Shown here: in pieces, positions 26,982-36,007 of the stretch
Layout of the letters: each line of letters opens with the position of its first letter
Position numbering within the stretch: the first letter of the stretch is position 1
Assembly: GCA_964455525.1 (NCBI GenBank)
Contig: CAYVWR010000008.1
Location: 62,001-126,000, forward strand
Source: JAFDZV01 sp964455525
GTDB taxonomy: Bacteria > Bacteroidota > Ignavibacteria > OLB7
DNA: 64,000 nt
Reading direction: 5' to 3'
Notes under the pieces: model-generated
What the model was told of the DNA's origin: nothing
Database searches by the model: none
Seen by the model: the letters and a program-made list of their open reading frames with translations, nothing else
Position numbers and translations under genes: made by a program

Positions 26982-27093
26982 GGGTTCTCCTGTTGAAAAA
27001 TGTTGCGATGGTGTGCGGCGGGTTGCCAGCTCCGCAGGGGTTCACTATGTTGCCTATCCCTGAAGCCCTCTTTTTCTCCTAGTCATTTTACCC

Positions 27094-27474
27094 ATGGCAA
27101 ACGACATCATCCTTACGGATCAGGCCCCTCTTCCGATCGGCCCTTATTCACAGGCAGTACGCACGGGCACCATGATCTATACCGCTGGACAGGTTGCGCT
27201 GTTGCCGGATGGAACATTTGCCGAAGGGACCGCCGCCGAACAGACACATCAGGTGCTGAAGAATCTCCAAGGCATTCTGAAAGCCGGGGGGGCATCGCTC
27301 GCAACTGTGGTGAAAACGACGATTTTCCTTAAGAATATGGACGATTTCGGCGCTGTCAATGAGGTATATGCCGAGTATTTCGGGGCCACGCCGCCAGCAC
27401 GCTCAACGGTACAGGTGACACGGCTGCCAAAGGATGCCCTTGTAGAGATCGAAGCAATAGCTGTTGCCGAATGA
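27094..27474 (+). CDS. ridA: RidA family 2-iminobutanoate/2-iminopropanoate deaminase
   Basis: Hydrolyses reactive enamine/imine intermediates formed by PLP enzymes. The 126-residue protein has all family features: PIGPYSQAVRTG at the N-terminus, IYTAGQVAL, the TVVKTTIFLKNMDDFGAVNEVY segment in two parts (KTTIFLKNMDDFGAVN, YAEYF), and PPARSTVQVTRLPKDALVEIEAIA. The conserved Arg is the carboxylate-binding residue of active RidA. The start at 27094 has no visible ribosome binding site. Its stop overlaps the next start (ATGA), so it is coupled to the DUF5683 gene. Confidence 0.95.
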   Translation: MANDIILTDQAPLPIGPYSQAVRTGTMIYTAGQVALLPDGTFAEGTAAEQTHQVLKNLQGILKAGGASLATVVKTTIFLKNMDDFGAVNEVYAEYFGATPPARSTVQVTRLPKDALVEIEAIAVAE

Positions 27475-28016
27475 GTCCCCTCTTCGTTATCCTCTTCGCT
27501 TCCCTGTTCTGGCTTGCACCGACACTTTCCGCTGTGGCGCAGATCGATACGGCCGCAGTTGATACGGCACGGGCGCATACCGGGATCAATGCGGCCAACG
27601 GGCCAGAAGAGTTTACGATGACAAAAAGCCCAACCACGGCGATACTCTTCTCCATCATACCCGGCGGGGGGCAGATATATAACCAACAGTATTGGAAGGC
27701 CCCGCTCTTTGCCGGGGCAGCAGGTTTTTTCATCTATCGGGTGATCTACTATCATAATCTCTTCAGCGATAAGGCGGATGAGGCAGATCGTGCCGGACAA
27801 CAAAACCCGAACTACTCTCGTTTGAAACTGCAACGAGAGAACTATAGAGACAATCGTGATCTGAATGCGGCATATTTCCTCGGCGTCGAGATTCTGGGGA
27901 TGATCGATGCCTATGTTGGCGCCCATCTCTTCGATTTCAACGTCGATGACGATGTCTCGTCGCGCATCTACCTTGATCCGATGAACACGGCCGTGGGTTT
28001 CAGCATCCGCTGGTAA
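27471..28016 (+). CDS. DUF5683 membrane protein
   Basis: A 181-residue protein with a signal-like N-terminal helix (PLFVILFASLFWLAPTLSAVAQ). The DUF5683 core follows: SPTTAILFSIIPGGGQIYNQ and YWKAPLFAGAAGFFIYRVIYY. After a charged segment with RENYRDNRDLNAAYF, a second hydrophobic stretch (LGVEILGMIDAYVGAHLF) and a beta-rich end follow. The PGGGQIYN motif is strongly kept in Bacteroidota/Chlorobi, where the protein is envelope-associated and of unknown role. It overlaps ridA by four bases. Confidence 0.85.
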   Translation: MSPLFVILFASLFWLAPTLSAVAQIDTAAVDTARAHTGINAANGPEEFTMTKSPTTAILFSIIPGGGQIYNQQYWKAPLFAGAAGFFIYRVIYYHNLFSDKADEADRAGQQNPNYSRLKLQRENYRDNRDLNAAYFLGVEILGMIDAYVGAHLFDFNVDDDVSSRIYLDPMNTAVGFSIRW

Positions 28017-28089
28017 CTCCCCCCCAATCGTGTCTATATGTAACGGGCATCCCATTTCGCTCTGGTGAGCCACATTCCATTACGCATCA

Positions 28090-28124
28090 TTTGTTACTCC
28101 TTACGACTACCTTTCGTAAGTTTG
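28090..28124 (+). promoter_or_regulatory. probable promoter of nuoAB
   Basis: TAAGTTTG at 28117-28124 fits TAnnTTTG. TTTG at 28090-28093 lies 23 bases upstream, slightly longer than the usual 19-21. The predicted start point is about 50 bases before the nuoA ATG. The surrounding TTCGTAAGTTTG is almost identical to the box at 33816-33827. Confidence 0.5.
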
Positions 28125-28180
28125 CACGCTATTGGTACCCAAATACGTCTGTAGGAATACTCAAACGGGATTAACGACGA

Positions 28181-28537
28181 ATGCTTGAGCAATACATCCC
28201 TGTGATTGCGATGATCCTGACCGGGCTTGGTTTTGGCCTAGTATCGGTGAAAGCCCACGAATGGCTCGGCCCCCATCGTATGACAGCGCAGAAGCTGAGC
28301 ACCTATGAGTCGGGAATGGCTCCTGTGGCCTCGGCACATGAACGCTCCTCGGTGAAGTTCTATCTGGTGGCGATGCTCTTCATTCTGTTTGACATCGAAA
28401 TCGTTTTCATGTATCCTTGGGCCGCGAGCTTCCATGAACTTGGGAACTTCGCGCTGGGAGCGATGTTGCTGTTTATCGTAACGCTGTTCGTCGGCTATAT
28501 CTATATCGTGAAAAAGGGAGCATTAAAGTGGGACTGA
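28181..28537 (+). CDS. nuoA: NADH-quinone oxidoreductase subunit A
   Basis: A small membrane subunit of complex I at the junction of the two arms. 118 residues with three membrane helices. Diagnostic segments are LSTYESGMAPVASAHERSSV (the family's YExGxxP loop), KFYLVAMLFILFDIEIVFMYPWA in two parts, and a final GYIYIVKKGALKWD. Starts at ATG 28181. It overlaps the GTG start of nuoB by ten bases. nuoC and nuoD do not follow, which is unusual. Confidence 0.95.
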   Translation: MLEQYIPVIAMILTGLGFGLVSVKAHEWLGPHRMTAQKLSTYESGMAPVASAHERSSVKFYLVAMLFILFDIEIVFMYPWAASFHELGNFALGAMLLFIVTLFVGYIYIVKKGALKWD

Positions 28538-29031
28538 CAGAACAACTCGAGCGCGACGGCTTTCTGACGACGACCGTCGGGGCTGTGATCAACTGGGCCC
28601 GCAAGAACTCGGTATGGCCGATGCCGCTTGGCATCAGTTGCTGTGCAATCGAGATGATGGCCTTTGCAGGCCCCCGTTTCGACGTTGCACGCTTCGGCTC
28701 CGAACGCTTCAGCTTCTCGCCACGCCAGTCCGATCTCCTGATCGTTGCCGGCACGGTAACCTATAAAATGGCCTGGGTGGTTCGTAAGATCTACGATCAG
28801 ATGCCGGACCCGAAGTGGGTGCTCTCGATGGGCGCATGTGCAAGCTCCGGCGGCATGTTCCGTTCGTACTCCGTTGTGCAGGGCATCGATCAGTTCGTCC
28901 CGGTCGATGTCTTTGTCGCTGGCTGCCCGCCACGTCCGGAGAACCTGCTGAAAGGATTGATGGCAATCCAGGAAAAGATCGCGAACTCGAAGGGTGTGCT
29001 TATCGAGCGAAGCCCGGTGCTCATCAGCTAG
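28528..29031 (+). CDS. nuoB: NADH-quinone oxidoreductase subunit B
   Basis: The subunit that binds cluster N2, the last electron carrier before quinone. 167 residues. The ligands are visible: adjacent cysteines in GISCCAIEMMAF, a third in SMGACASSGGMF, and a fourth in VFVAGCPPRPENLLKGL. Further family segments are RQSDLLIVAGTVTYKMA and MPDPKWVLSMG. The start is a GTG at 28528 inside the nuoA end, an overlap of ten bases. A strong terminator follows 32 bases after the stop, so nuoAB is a closed two-gene unit. Confidence 0.96.
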   Translation: MGLTEQLERDGFLTTTVGAVINWARKNSVWPMPLGISCCAIEMMAFAGPRFDVARFGSERFSFSPRQSDLLIVAGTVTYKMAWVVRKIYDQMPDPKWVLSMGACASSGGMFRSYSVVQGIDQFVPVDVFVAGCPPRPENLLKGLMAIQEKIANSKGVLIERSPVLIS

Positions 29032-29062
29032 GAGCATAACGGCCGGACAGATATGAATACAG

Positions 29063-29103
29063 AAGCGCCCCGATCATACGATCGGGGCGCTTTGATTTTT
29101 TTC
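29063..29103 (+). terminator. intrinsic terminator of nuoAB
   Basis: Arms 29063-29075 and 29080-29092 form a perfect 13-bp stem (AAGCGCCCCGATC against GATCGGGGCGCTT) around ATAC, followed by TTGATTTTTTT. It closes nuoAB and separates it from the convergent DUF1573 gene. Confidence 0.95.
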
Positions 29104-29137
29104 AGAGGCCGTACCTCATATCCGGCATCGCATACCA

Positions 29138-29923
29138 CTAGTTTCCCGATGAAGCGCCCGCCCCCTGGGCGGGATCATCGGCAACCGCTGCCGTGATAAG
29201 CTTGAGGTCGAGATCAGGAGTATGCTTCCCCGATGTCTTCACCGATACATCGGTGGTGTACATGCCCGCCTTCTTCGGCTTCACATGCGCCACCAGATCA
29301 AGCGTCTCCCCTGGCTTCAGCGTGGCTGGCTTCTTAAGCTCGAAGCTGACAGCCAGATCGCCGTTCGGTGTGGTAACAGTAGGCGGATGGATCGTCAAAG
29401 GGCCGTCGCTGGTATTGGTCAGAACAACCTTGCTTGTGTAATCACCACCGATCTTGGCATCGCGAATCATATCGAAGATCGTCGCGCTCGCCGTCACATC
29501 CTGGATCAGATCGGCCGTGAAGGACATGGCGATGGTGCTCCGTGCCGGATCGGGATCGTTGCTGACAATGGAGACGGTCTTGCGTTGCTGCCCGGTATGC
29601 CCCTTCACATTGATCGCAATCTCCACGATGGCAGTATCGTTCGGGTTCAACTCGCTCTTGCTCAATGGTGTGGTTGTAGTACAGCCGCAGCTCGGCCGTA
29701 CGTCGGTGATCCGCAGAAGCTCGGTTCCCACATTGACGATTTGAATGCGATGCTTGAGCGTATCGGTGGCGATACGCCCCCAATCGACCGTGTCACCGCC
29801 CACAATCTGAATATGGGGCTGTGCAAGGGCCAGATCAGGAGAAGCGCCAAATGCAGTGAAAAACAGAAGGGCCATCGATCCGGTACGGACCATGGAGGCC
29901 AGCAGACGTTGCGGTGTAATCAT
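29138..29923 (-). CDS. DUF1573 exported protein
   Basis: A 261-residue exported protein. A signal peptide (TGSMALLFFTAFGASPDLALAQ) is followed by an immunoglobulin-like DUF1573 domain. Seen: VDWGRIATDTLKHRIQIVNVG, then the hallmark RPSCGCTTTTPLSKSELNP, and the AIVEIAINVKGHTGQQRKTV strand pair. A second similar sandwich covers about residues 140-235 (TSKVVLTNTSDGPLTIHPP, LKPGETLDLVAHVKPKKAG), ending in a Gly/Ala/Ser tail. Such proteins occur widely in Bacteroidota envelopes, and their role is unknown. Stands alone, convergent with nuoB. Confidence 0.85.
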   Translation of the reverse strand: MITPQRLLASMVRTGSMALLFFTAFGASPDLALAQPHIQIVGGDTVDWGRIATDTLKHRIQIVNVGTELLRITDVRPSCGCTTTTPLSKSELNPNDTAIVEIAINVKGHTGQQRKTVSIVSNDPDPARSTIAMSFTADLIQDVTASATIFDMIRDAKIGGDYTSKVVLTNTSDGPLTIHPPTVTTPNGDLAVSFELKKPATLKPGETLDLVAHVKPKKAGMYTTDVSVKTSGKHTPDLDLKLITAAVADDPAQGAGASSGN

Positions 29924-30421
29924 GACAGGGAACTATTAAGTGATGAACAATGGACGAAAGGCTTTTGGGGGATGACAAAGATCGCTATGAGTGGTCCCTC
30001 TCTACAGGCGCTAAAGATACACGCTCTTACAGATACCTACAAGCAATTCTTCAGCCTGAACGAAGGTACAGAGGCGTTTGTTGATAGGTAATCATACCTC
30101 CTGATTCCATTGGCCCGGGCTTATACCATGCCAGTATGCCACAGATGCCTGGAATGGCAATGCCTCCTATACTCCCCATGTACCACCATCCACATCGCAA
30201 AACCCGGCGCCCCCCCCAATCATAGCCTTCTTGTCCAGTAAGGTCATTGCACAGACGCTCGGAGACGCCAAGCCGATGCGACGGCAATGGGGTCTTATAT
30301 ACGATGACGGCCTCAGCAAACGCAAGGCAACTATGCATCCCGTTTTCCCTACCTCTGTAGGGAAATAAATATTATCGTCCCCCACTCTTGGAATATCATC
30401 CTAACGCTCTGGAGAGCAACA
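29924..30421. other. divergent intergenic region before the DUF1800 gene
   Basis: About 500 bases between the leftward DUF1573 gene and the rightward DUF1800/DUF1501 pair. No coding frame is convincing. A perfect 9-bp hairpin (30344-30352 with 30357-30365, core TTCCCTAC/GTAGGGAA) lies 57 bases upstream of the DUF1800 start and may be part of its leader. No clear TAnnTTTG box was found. Confidence 0.45.
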
Positions 30422-32092
30422 ATGGATCGGAGGAACTTCCTTGTCGGCTTTCTCCCAGCAGGCAATCGGACATCAGCCAGCGGCATGGCGACCGATGACA
30501 CGATCCGGCAGGCCCCGCAATCGGCACGGTTCAAGGCCACGCCCAGCCTCGATCGATACGATGGTCCGTGGGATAGAAAAGCTGTAGCCCACCTTCTCCG
30601 TAGAACGATCATAGCGCCAAGCCATCAGGAGATGGAAGAGGCAATGACGATCGGTATGGATGACCTGATAATTGCACTGACAGCACGTTCCTTGGATATC
30701 CCCAAGACCCCCGACTATATCCACCGATGGATGGACGTCCCAACGGCCTATTTCGATTCTAGCCTGGTATGGATGCTGGCGACCTTCTATGACGAAATGC
30801 GACGATGGTGGTGCTCGCTGATGATGAACCGTGGATTTAGCGTACGAGAACGCATGACCCTGTTCTGGCACAACCATTTCTCTGGAGATGCGACAAGCAT
30901 TCATGAGCCTCGTTACATGTACCTCCAGAACCAGATGTTTCGCCGGTATGCGCTTGGCAATTTCAAGGATCTGGTGCGAGAGATAACAACCGACAGGGCC
31001 ATGCTGATATTTCTTGATGGCAGAGAGAATAAGAAAGGAAAAGAGATCAACGAAAACTATGCACGCGAGCTCCAGGAGCTTTTCACGATTGGGGTATCGG
31101 ATAATAATGGAAAACCGAATTATACCCAGAAGGATATCGAAGAAGCCGCCAGGGTGCTTACAGGTTGGGGATGGTGGGGACCGGGGATAACCGGCGAAGT
31201 ATCCTGCCCTCCTTGGTTTGGCCATGATCCTACGGATAAGGTTGTCTACGGAACAACCATTAAGGGACGTGAGCATGGTGAGGAGGAACTGGACGACCTG
31301 CTTGATATAATTTTCGACCGGGAGGAGACCCCACGTCATATCATACGAAAGCTCTACAGGTTTTTTGTCTATACCGATGCGCCCCTTACCCCATTTACTC
31401 CAATTGCGAGTGAGATCGAAGAGAATATCATTATTCCCCTTGCATCGGAGTTTCGGGCAAGCAATTGGAATATCAGCCATGTTCTCCGTCGGCTCTTCTC
31501 CAGCAAGCATTTCTATGACCCCGAAATCATCGCAACAACGATCAAAAGCCCGATAGACCTTCTTGTCGGCACCGCCCGTGCACTTTCTACCGGAAACGAG
31601 GAGGAGGATTCGAGCGATTTTCTCATGGAAGCTATTCATACAAGAACACAGAAGCTTGGGCAATGGATACTGGTTCCGCCAGGGGTACAAGGCTGGCAGT
31701 GGTATCGCACATGGATAAGCAGCACAACGCTTCCCCTGCGCCATAGCTTTACCGATGAGCTTATCGCCGGAGTGCAAACGCACTATCTTCACATAGGCGA
31801 CAACCTTGAGGAGCAGCCTGAAAGGATAGAGGGGATTGCCAAGCTTGATGTCTTGAGCTACGCGCAACAATTCCGATCATTTGATAACGATGTGCACGGA
31901 TTCATCGAGACCATTACCGAACATCTCCTTGCGTATCCTGCATCACCAGGGTTTCAGAAACAACTGTGCGATGTGCTTCTACAGGGGATTCCCGAATACG
32001 AATGGGAGAGTATACCGGCATCGACAAAAAAACAACGGCTCTGCGATATGATGAAAATCCTGATGCGATCGGCACATTATCAACTGATGTAG
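30422..32092 (+). CDS. DUF1800 family protein
   Basis: A 556-residue exported protein. The N-terminus DRRNFLVGFLPAG resembles a twin-arginine signal. The DUF1800 core is clear: KAVAHLLRRTIIAPSHQEM, RERMTLFWHNHFSG, MYLQNQMFRRYALGNFKDL, then NENYARELQELFTIGV, DIEEAARVLTGWG and HIIRKLYRFFVY. Near the C-terminus is the family tail VQGWQWYRTWISSTTLPLR. The family is always found with DUF1501 partners, as here (37 bases downstream). Roles in surface or extracellular carbohydrate handling have been proposed but not shown. Confidence 0.88.
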   Translation: MDRRNFLVGFLPAGNRTSASGMATDDTIRQAPQSARFKATPSLDRYDGPWDRKAVAHLLRRTIIAPSHQEMEEAMTIGMDDLIIALTARSLDIPKTPDYIHRWMDVPTAYFDSSLVWMLATFYDEMRRWWCSLMMNRGFSVRERMTLFWHNHFSGDATSIHEPRYMYLQNQMFRRYALGNFKDLVREITTDRAMLIFLDGRENKKGKEINENYARELQELFTIGVSDNNGKPNYTQKDIEEAARVLTGWGWWGPGITGEVSCPPWFGHDPTDKVVYGTTIKGREHGEEELDDLLDIIFDREETPRHIIRKLYRFFVYTDAPLTPFTPIASEIEENIIIPLASEFRASNWNISHVLRRLFSSKHFYDPEIIATTIKSPIDLLVGTARALSTGNEEEDSSDFLMEAIHTRTQKLGQWILVPPGVQGWQWYRTWISSTTLPLRHSFTDELIAGVQTHYLHIGDNLEEQPERIEGIAKLDVLSYAQQFRSFDNDVHGFIETITEHLLAYPASPGFQKQLCDVLLQGIPEYEWESIPASTKKQRLCDMMKILMRSAHYQLM

Positions 32093-32129
32093 AACACTCT
32101 ATTCAGCAATAGATCGGCCTTGCAATAGT

Positions 32130-33698
32130 ATGAAGCGTAGAACTTTCCTGAAGCGCACGGCACCACTGATAACCCTCCCTCTTGCCATGAACGGCATAAG
32201 GTTCAACACATTCGCTCAGACAAAAGAGCTGTCCCGGCTATCCTTCGCAGGCGAGGAGAATGATCGTGTTCTTGTAATAATCCAGCTTGAGGGAGGAAAT
32301 GATGGACTTAATACGGTTATCCCCGTAGATGATGATATCTATTATAACTCCCGGCCCGGGCTTGCGCTGCAAAAGAGCACGACGCTTCCGATCGCCGGTG
32401 AACCACTTCTGGCGCTCCATCCGGCTCTGGCCGGACTTCAGCAGCTATTCAACGATGAGCGACTGGCCATTATAAGCAACATCGGTTATGACAATTATTC
32501 GCTCTCTCATTTTTCCGGGATCGAAATCTGGAACACCGCCTCAGGAAATGGTCCACAGGAACACCAGGCAAGCGGATGGATGGGGAGGTTCCTGCAAGAA
32601 GATTTCCCTGAGTACCCGCAGGATCTTCCAGATCATCCCCCGGCAATCCAGATCCGCTCGGCAGTATCATCTATATTCGGCATCGGCAATTCCACAATGG
32701 GCCTGGCGCTTACCGATCCCGCTACGTTTTATGATCTTGTCAATGGCGGTCCCGCCGTTATCGGCAATGCTGCTCCCAACACACTTGCCGGACGTGAATG
32801 GAATTATATTCAAACCATTACCACGCAGTCTATCCAATACTCCGGCATCATCCACGAAGCAGCGGCCAAGGCCAAAAATCTCGTAGACTATTCGGGCGGT
32901 GGGGTTCTGGGAGAATCCCTTGCCATTATTGCCCGCCTTATAGCGGGTGGCTTGAAAACACGTGTGTACATGGTCACCCTTGGCGAATTCGATACGCATG
33001 GTGAGCAACTTTTCCACCATCACCGCCAACTTTTGCAACTCGGCTCGGGCATACATTCCTTCATGAAAGATCTGGTTGCTCTTGGCATCGACGATCGAGT
33101 GGTCGGGATGACATACTCCGAATTCGGCAGGCGCATCCGCGAAAATGCCAGTGGTACCGATCATGGTGCAGCCGCCCCTCATATCGTGTTTGGTGCCCCT
33201 GTACAGGGAGGAAGAGTGCTTCAGGGACTTCCCGATCTTGCCAATCCCGACCACCTTGGCAACCTCCGCCATACCGTAACCTTTCAGTCTTATTATGCAT
33301 CCGTCCTTGCTCCTCTTTTCGAGCTGGAGGAGAAACGATTGCAGAAGATCCTTCCAACAGGGCTGTGCGATATCAACGATCGGCTTCAGCTGTATCGCAA
33401 CTGGCCTCGCACCGTCCTACCAAACCAGGAGTATGGCACAACAGCCTCCCTGACATATTTCCCCAACCCGGCATCGTCGGAAACAACCATCGGCTATACC
33501 GTACCAAGCCCCGGCCATGTGCACCTGATCCTCCACTCGATCAGTGGAGAATCCATTACCACCATCGTCGATAGCCACCAGGAAGCCGGGCGTTATTCCG
33601 TCCGGGTAAATCTTGCGAGCATCCCCAGCGGCATCTATCTATGCAGACTGCACGCCGCTGGCAGCACCCAGGCACGGAAGATCGTCGTACAACGTTGA
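32130..33698 (+). CDS. DUF1501 protein with type IX sorting domain
   Basis: A 522-residue protein. The start MKRRTFLKRTAPLITLPLA has an RRxFLK twin-arginine motif. The DUF1501 (alkaline-phosphatase-fold) body shows DRVLVIIQLEGGNDGLNTVIP in two parts, GIEIWNTASG, YMVTLGEFDTHGEQLFHHHR, and GMTYSEFGRRIRENASGTDH with the usual GTDHG metal-site-like end. The last 85 residues are a type A sorting domain: YFPNPASSETTIGYTV, VHLILHSISGESITTIV, LASIPSGIYLCRLHA and ARKIVVQR. So the DUF1501 partner is tied to the outer surface or medium. It directly follows the DUF1800 gene and is clearly in one operon with it. Confidence 0.88.
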   Translation: MKRRTFLKRTAPLITLPLAMNGIRFNTFAQTKELSRLSFAGEENDRVLVIIQLEGGNDGLNTVIPVDDDIYYNSRPGLALQKSTTLPIAGEPLLALHPALAGLQQLFNDERLAIISNIGYDNYSLSHFSGIEIWNTASGNGPQEHQASGWMGRFLQEDFPEYPQDLPDHPPAIQIRSAVSSIFGIGNSTMGLALTDPATFYDLVNGGPAVIGNAAPNTLAGREWNYIQTITTQSIQYSGIIHEAAAKAKNLVDYSGGGVLGESLAIIARLIAGGLKTRVYMVTLGEFDTHGEQLFHHHRQLLQLGSGIHSFMKDLVALGIDDRVVGMTYSEFGRRIRENASGTDHGAAAPHIVFGAPVQGGRVLQGLPDLANPDHLGNLRHTVTFQSYYASVLAPLFELEEKRLQKILPTGLCDINDRLQLYRNWPRTVLPNQEYGTTASLTYFPNPASSETTIGYTVPSPGHVHLILHSISGESITTIVDSHQEAGRYSVRVNLASIPSGIYLCRLHAAGSTQARKIVVQR

Positions 33699-33819
33699 TT
33701 CCTCGGTCAATGGCATGGCATATGGCGATCGGCAGCGGTCTCTGGTCGGCCATCCCCATTGCCCTCTGATGTTCCCGCACCGCTTACGACTCCATAACCT
33801 TCTTCTTCCCCTCTCTTCG

Positions 33820-33861
33820 TAACTTTGGGTTCCCAGCTTCTGCCAAACAGAAGCTGGGAAC
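33820..33861 (+). promoter_or_regulatory. promoter box overlapping a perfect palindrome before the mutase gene
   Basis: TAACTTTG (33820-33827) fits the -7 consensus. Directly after it, 33829-33842 and 33848-33861 form a perfect 14-bp inverted repeat (GTTCCCAGCTTCTG arm, 5-base loop CCAAA). The predicted start point falls inside the left arm, so the palindrome could be an operator or a 5' stem in the transcript. No good TTG lies at the usual distance upstream. Confidence 0.55.
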
Positions 33862-33893
33862 GCAATTCCACGGCTCCGAGCACATCGAGATCT

Positions 33894-35462
33894 ATGGCAA
33901 AAGAACGCAAGAACTTCAGAACCAGTTCCGGCATTGATATCCCGGAGTACCTTCGGCCCAACGACGGCTGCGGCGATGCAACGCCCCCTGGCGAATACCC
34001 GTTCACCAGAGGCGTCTATCCGACCATGTATCGCTCACGGCTCTGGACCATGCGCATGTATGCCGGATTTGGCACGGCAGAGGAATCCAATGCACGGTAT
34101 CGCTACCTGCTCTCGCAGGGGGTAACAGGACTCTCGGTTGCATTTGACCTGCCCACACAGATCGGTTATGATTCCGATTATGCGATTTCCGAAGGAGAGG
34201 TTGGCAAGGTGGGCGTGGCGATCGACTCGCTTGCCGATATGGAAACGCTCTTCGACGGCATCGAGCTGGAGAAGGTCTCCACATCCATGACCATCAATGC
34301 AACAGCCTCCATTCTTCTTGCACTCTATGTAGCGCTCGCCAGGAAGCAGGGTGCCGATCTGATGAAGCTGAGCGGCACCGTACAGAACGACATTCTGAAG
34401 GAATATGCGGCGCGGGGCACCTATATCTACCCGCCAGCCCCCTCGATGCGCCTTATCACCGATATGTTCGCCTGGTGCTCGCGCGAGCTGCCAAGCTGGA
34501 ACACGATCTCCATTAGCGGCTATCATATACGGGAGGCAGGATCGACCGCCGTGCAAGAGGTTGCGTTTACCCTCTCCAATGCCATCGCCTATACCAATGC
34601 GGCCATCGCGGCAGGCCTGGACGTGGATACCTTTGCAGCGCGGCTTAGCTTCTTCTTCAATATCCATAACAATTTCTTCGAGGAGATCGCCAAGCTACGC
34701 GCGGCGCGGCGGATGTGGGCGCATATCATGAAGGAGCGTTTCCATGCCAAGGACCCACGTAGCATGATGCTCCGATTCCACTCGCAGACCGCAGGCTCCA
34801 CACTGACGGCACAACAGGTGGAAACGAACATCGTTCGCGTGGCAATGCAATCGGCAGCGGCGGTGCTCGGCGGCACCCAGTCGCTCCATACAAATGGCTT
34901 CGATGAGGCGCTGGGCCTGCCAACCGAAAACGCAGCGCGTCTGGCACTCCGCACCCAGCAGGTTGTCGGATATGAGTCGGGGGTGGCCGATACGGTGGAC
35001 CCACTGGCCGGCAGCTACTTTGTGGAGTATCTCACCGATGAGATAGAGAAGCAGGCGCTCGCCTATATAGAACGAATCGATCAGATGGGAGGAGCCGTCA
35101 GAGCGATTGAAGCCGGGTTCATCCAGAATGAAATTGCCGATGCCGCATACGAAGCGCAGAAACGGATCGAAAGCGGAGAAGATGTCGTGGTCGGCGTCAA
35201 CAAGTTCACCATAGAAGAGCCTCCATTCGAGGATATCCTGAAAGTCGATGATACCCTGCGCACCAAGCAGATGGCCCGGCTTCAGGCAGTAAAAACGTCC
35301 CGCGACCAGACAGCCGTCACAGCCCTGCTGAACACTCTCCGGCAGGCAGCGCTCGGCACGGAGAATCTGATGCCGATTATCATTGCTGCGGTGGAGGCCT
35401 ATGCAACAGTCGGCGAGATATCCGATGCGCTCCGCTCGGTGTGGGGAGAATATGAGGAGTAG
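33894..35462 (+). CDS. methylmalonyl-CoA mutase, large (catalytic) domain protein
   Basis: Rearranges methylmalonyl-CoA and succinyl-CoA using adenosylcobalamin. The 522-residue protein covers the TIM-barrel domain: YPFTRGVYPTMYRSRLWTMR, QGVTGLSVAFDLPTQIGYDS, the SISGYHIREAGSTAVQEVAF signature, LRFHSQTAGSTLTAQQ, and LGGTQSLHTNGFDEALGLPT. It ends without the B12-binding DxHxxG domain. It is therefore the split type, and the small cobalamin subunit must be encoded elsewhere. Mutases of related acyl groups share this fold, so the substrate is inferred. The start MAKERKNFRT at 33894 is taken; an upstream in-frame ATG at 33825 lies within the palindrome. Confidence 0.9.
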   Translation: MAKERKNFRTSSGIDIPEYLRPNDGCGDATPPGEYPFTRGVYPTMYRSRLWTMRMYAGFGTAEESNARYRYLLSQGVTGLSVAFDLPTQIGYDSDYAISEGEVGKVGVAIDSLADMETLFDGIELEKVSTSMTINATASILLALYVALARKQGADLMKLSGTVQNDILKEYAARGTYIYPPAPSMRLITDMFAWCSRELPSWNTISISGYHIREAGSTAVQEVAFTLSNAIAYTNAAIAAGLDVDTFAARLSFFFNIHNNFFEEIAKLRAARRMWAHIMKERFHAKDPRSMMLRFHSQTAGSTLTAQQVETNIVRVAMQSAAAVLGGTQSLHTNGFDEALGLPTENAARLALRTQQVVGYESGVADTVDPLAGSYFVEYLTDEIEKQALAYIERIDQMGGAVRAIEAGFIQNEIADAAYEAQKRIESGEDVVVGVNKFTIEEPPFEDILKVDDTLRTKQMARLQAVKTSRDQTAVTALLNTLRQAALGTENLMPIIIAAVEAYATVGEISDALRSVWGEYEE

Positions 35463-35571
35463 CTTCGGTCGCCAGGCCCAGCCGATAGTGATAACGAGAA
35501 CTGACTCTGGCCGGCTCTTTGTGACTGGATATACCACTATCCGATGTTCCAGATACCGCTAGGGAGCCTGT

Positions 35572-35943
35572 ATGAACCCTCGATTCAATATGAACGAGAT
35601 CGAATCGCTTATTGGCAGAACGGTGATTATCGATGTGATGATCTACGACTATGACGAGCACTTCATAGAACGGAAGCAGATGTTTGGAAAGATCCTTCGC
35701 GTCAGCGGGGATGAAGGGACGATAGTCAGGCTGCATTCATCAGGACACGAGTATACTCTTCCACCTGACATGGAGGGCTTCCGGGAACTCCCGCCAGGGT
35801 CCTATACACTTGAACCGACCGGCGACATCATTGTTGACCCTGATCTTGGCGCAAGCGTCGTGGTGCATCTCCCGCCGCCGGAGTATTCCGGCCCCATCCG
35901 CAATGAACTTGATAGCGAGGCCGATGATGGAGTCTCAACATAA
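35572..35943 (+). CDS. small protein of unknown function, paralogue of 36008-36358
   Basis: A 123-residue acidic soluble protein. It aligns from end to end with the next gene: MNPxFN start, an LIGxxxxIxxxIxD strand, FGKILRVSGDEGTIVRLHSSG, EYTLPPDMEGFRELPPGSYTL, then TGDIIVDPDLGASVVV and a proline-rich LPPPEYSG. The pattern of short strands, a G-rich turn and a PPGxY motif suggests a small beta-barrel. A good ribosome binding site (AGGGAG) precedes the ATG. No signal peptide. I know proteins of this look only as hypothetical. It may share a transcript with its paralogue. Confidence 0.75.
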   Translation: MNPRFNMNEIESLIGRTVIIDVMIYDYDEHFIERKQMFGKILRVSGDEGTIVRLHSSGHEYTLPPDMEGFRELPPGSYTLEPTGDIIVDPDLGASVVVHLPPPEYSGPIRNELDSEADDGVST

Positions 35944-36007
35944 GCCCCATCGCCGGATCAGGCCGCCCTTGGCATAACGGCCTCGCAGTGAACAAACGAA
36001 TCTATCG

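Noticed and set aside
33894..35462. Complete methylmalonyl-CoA mutase including the B12 domain
   Set aside because: The protein ends at the barrel domain. No DxHxxG cobalamin motif follows in any nearby frame.
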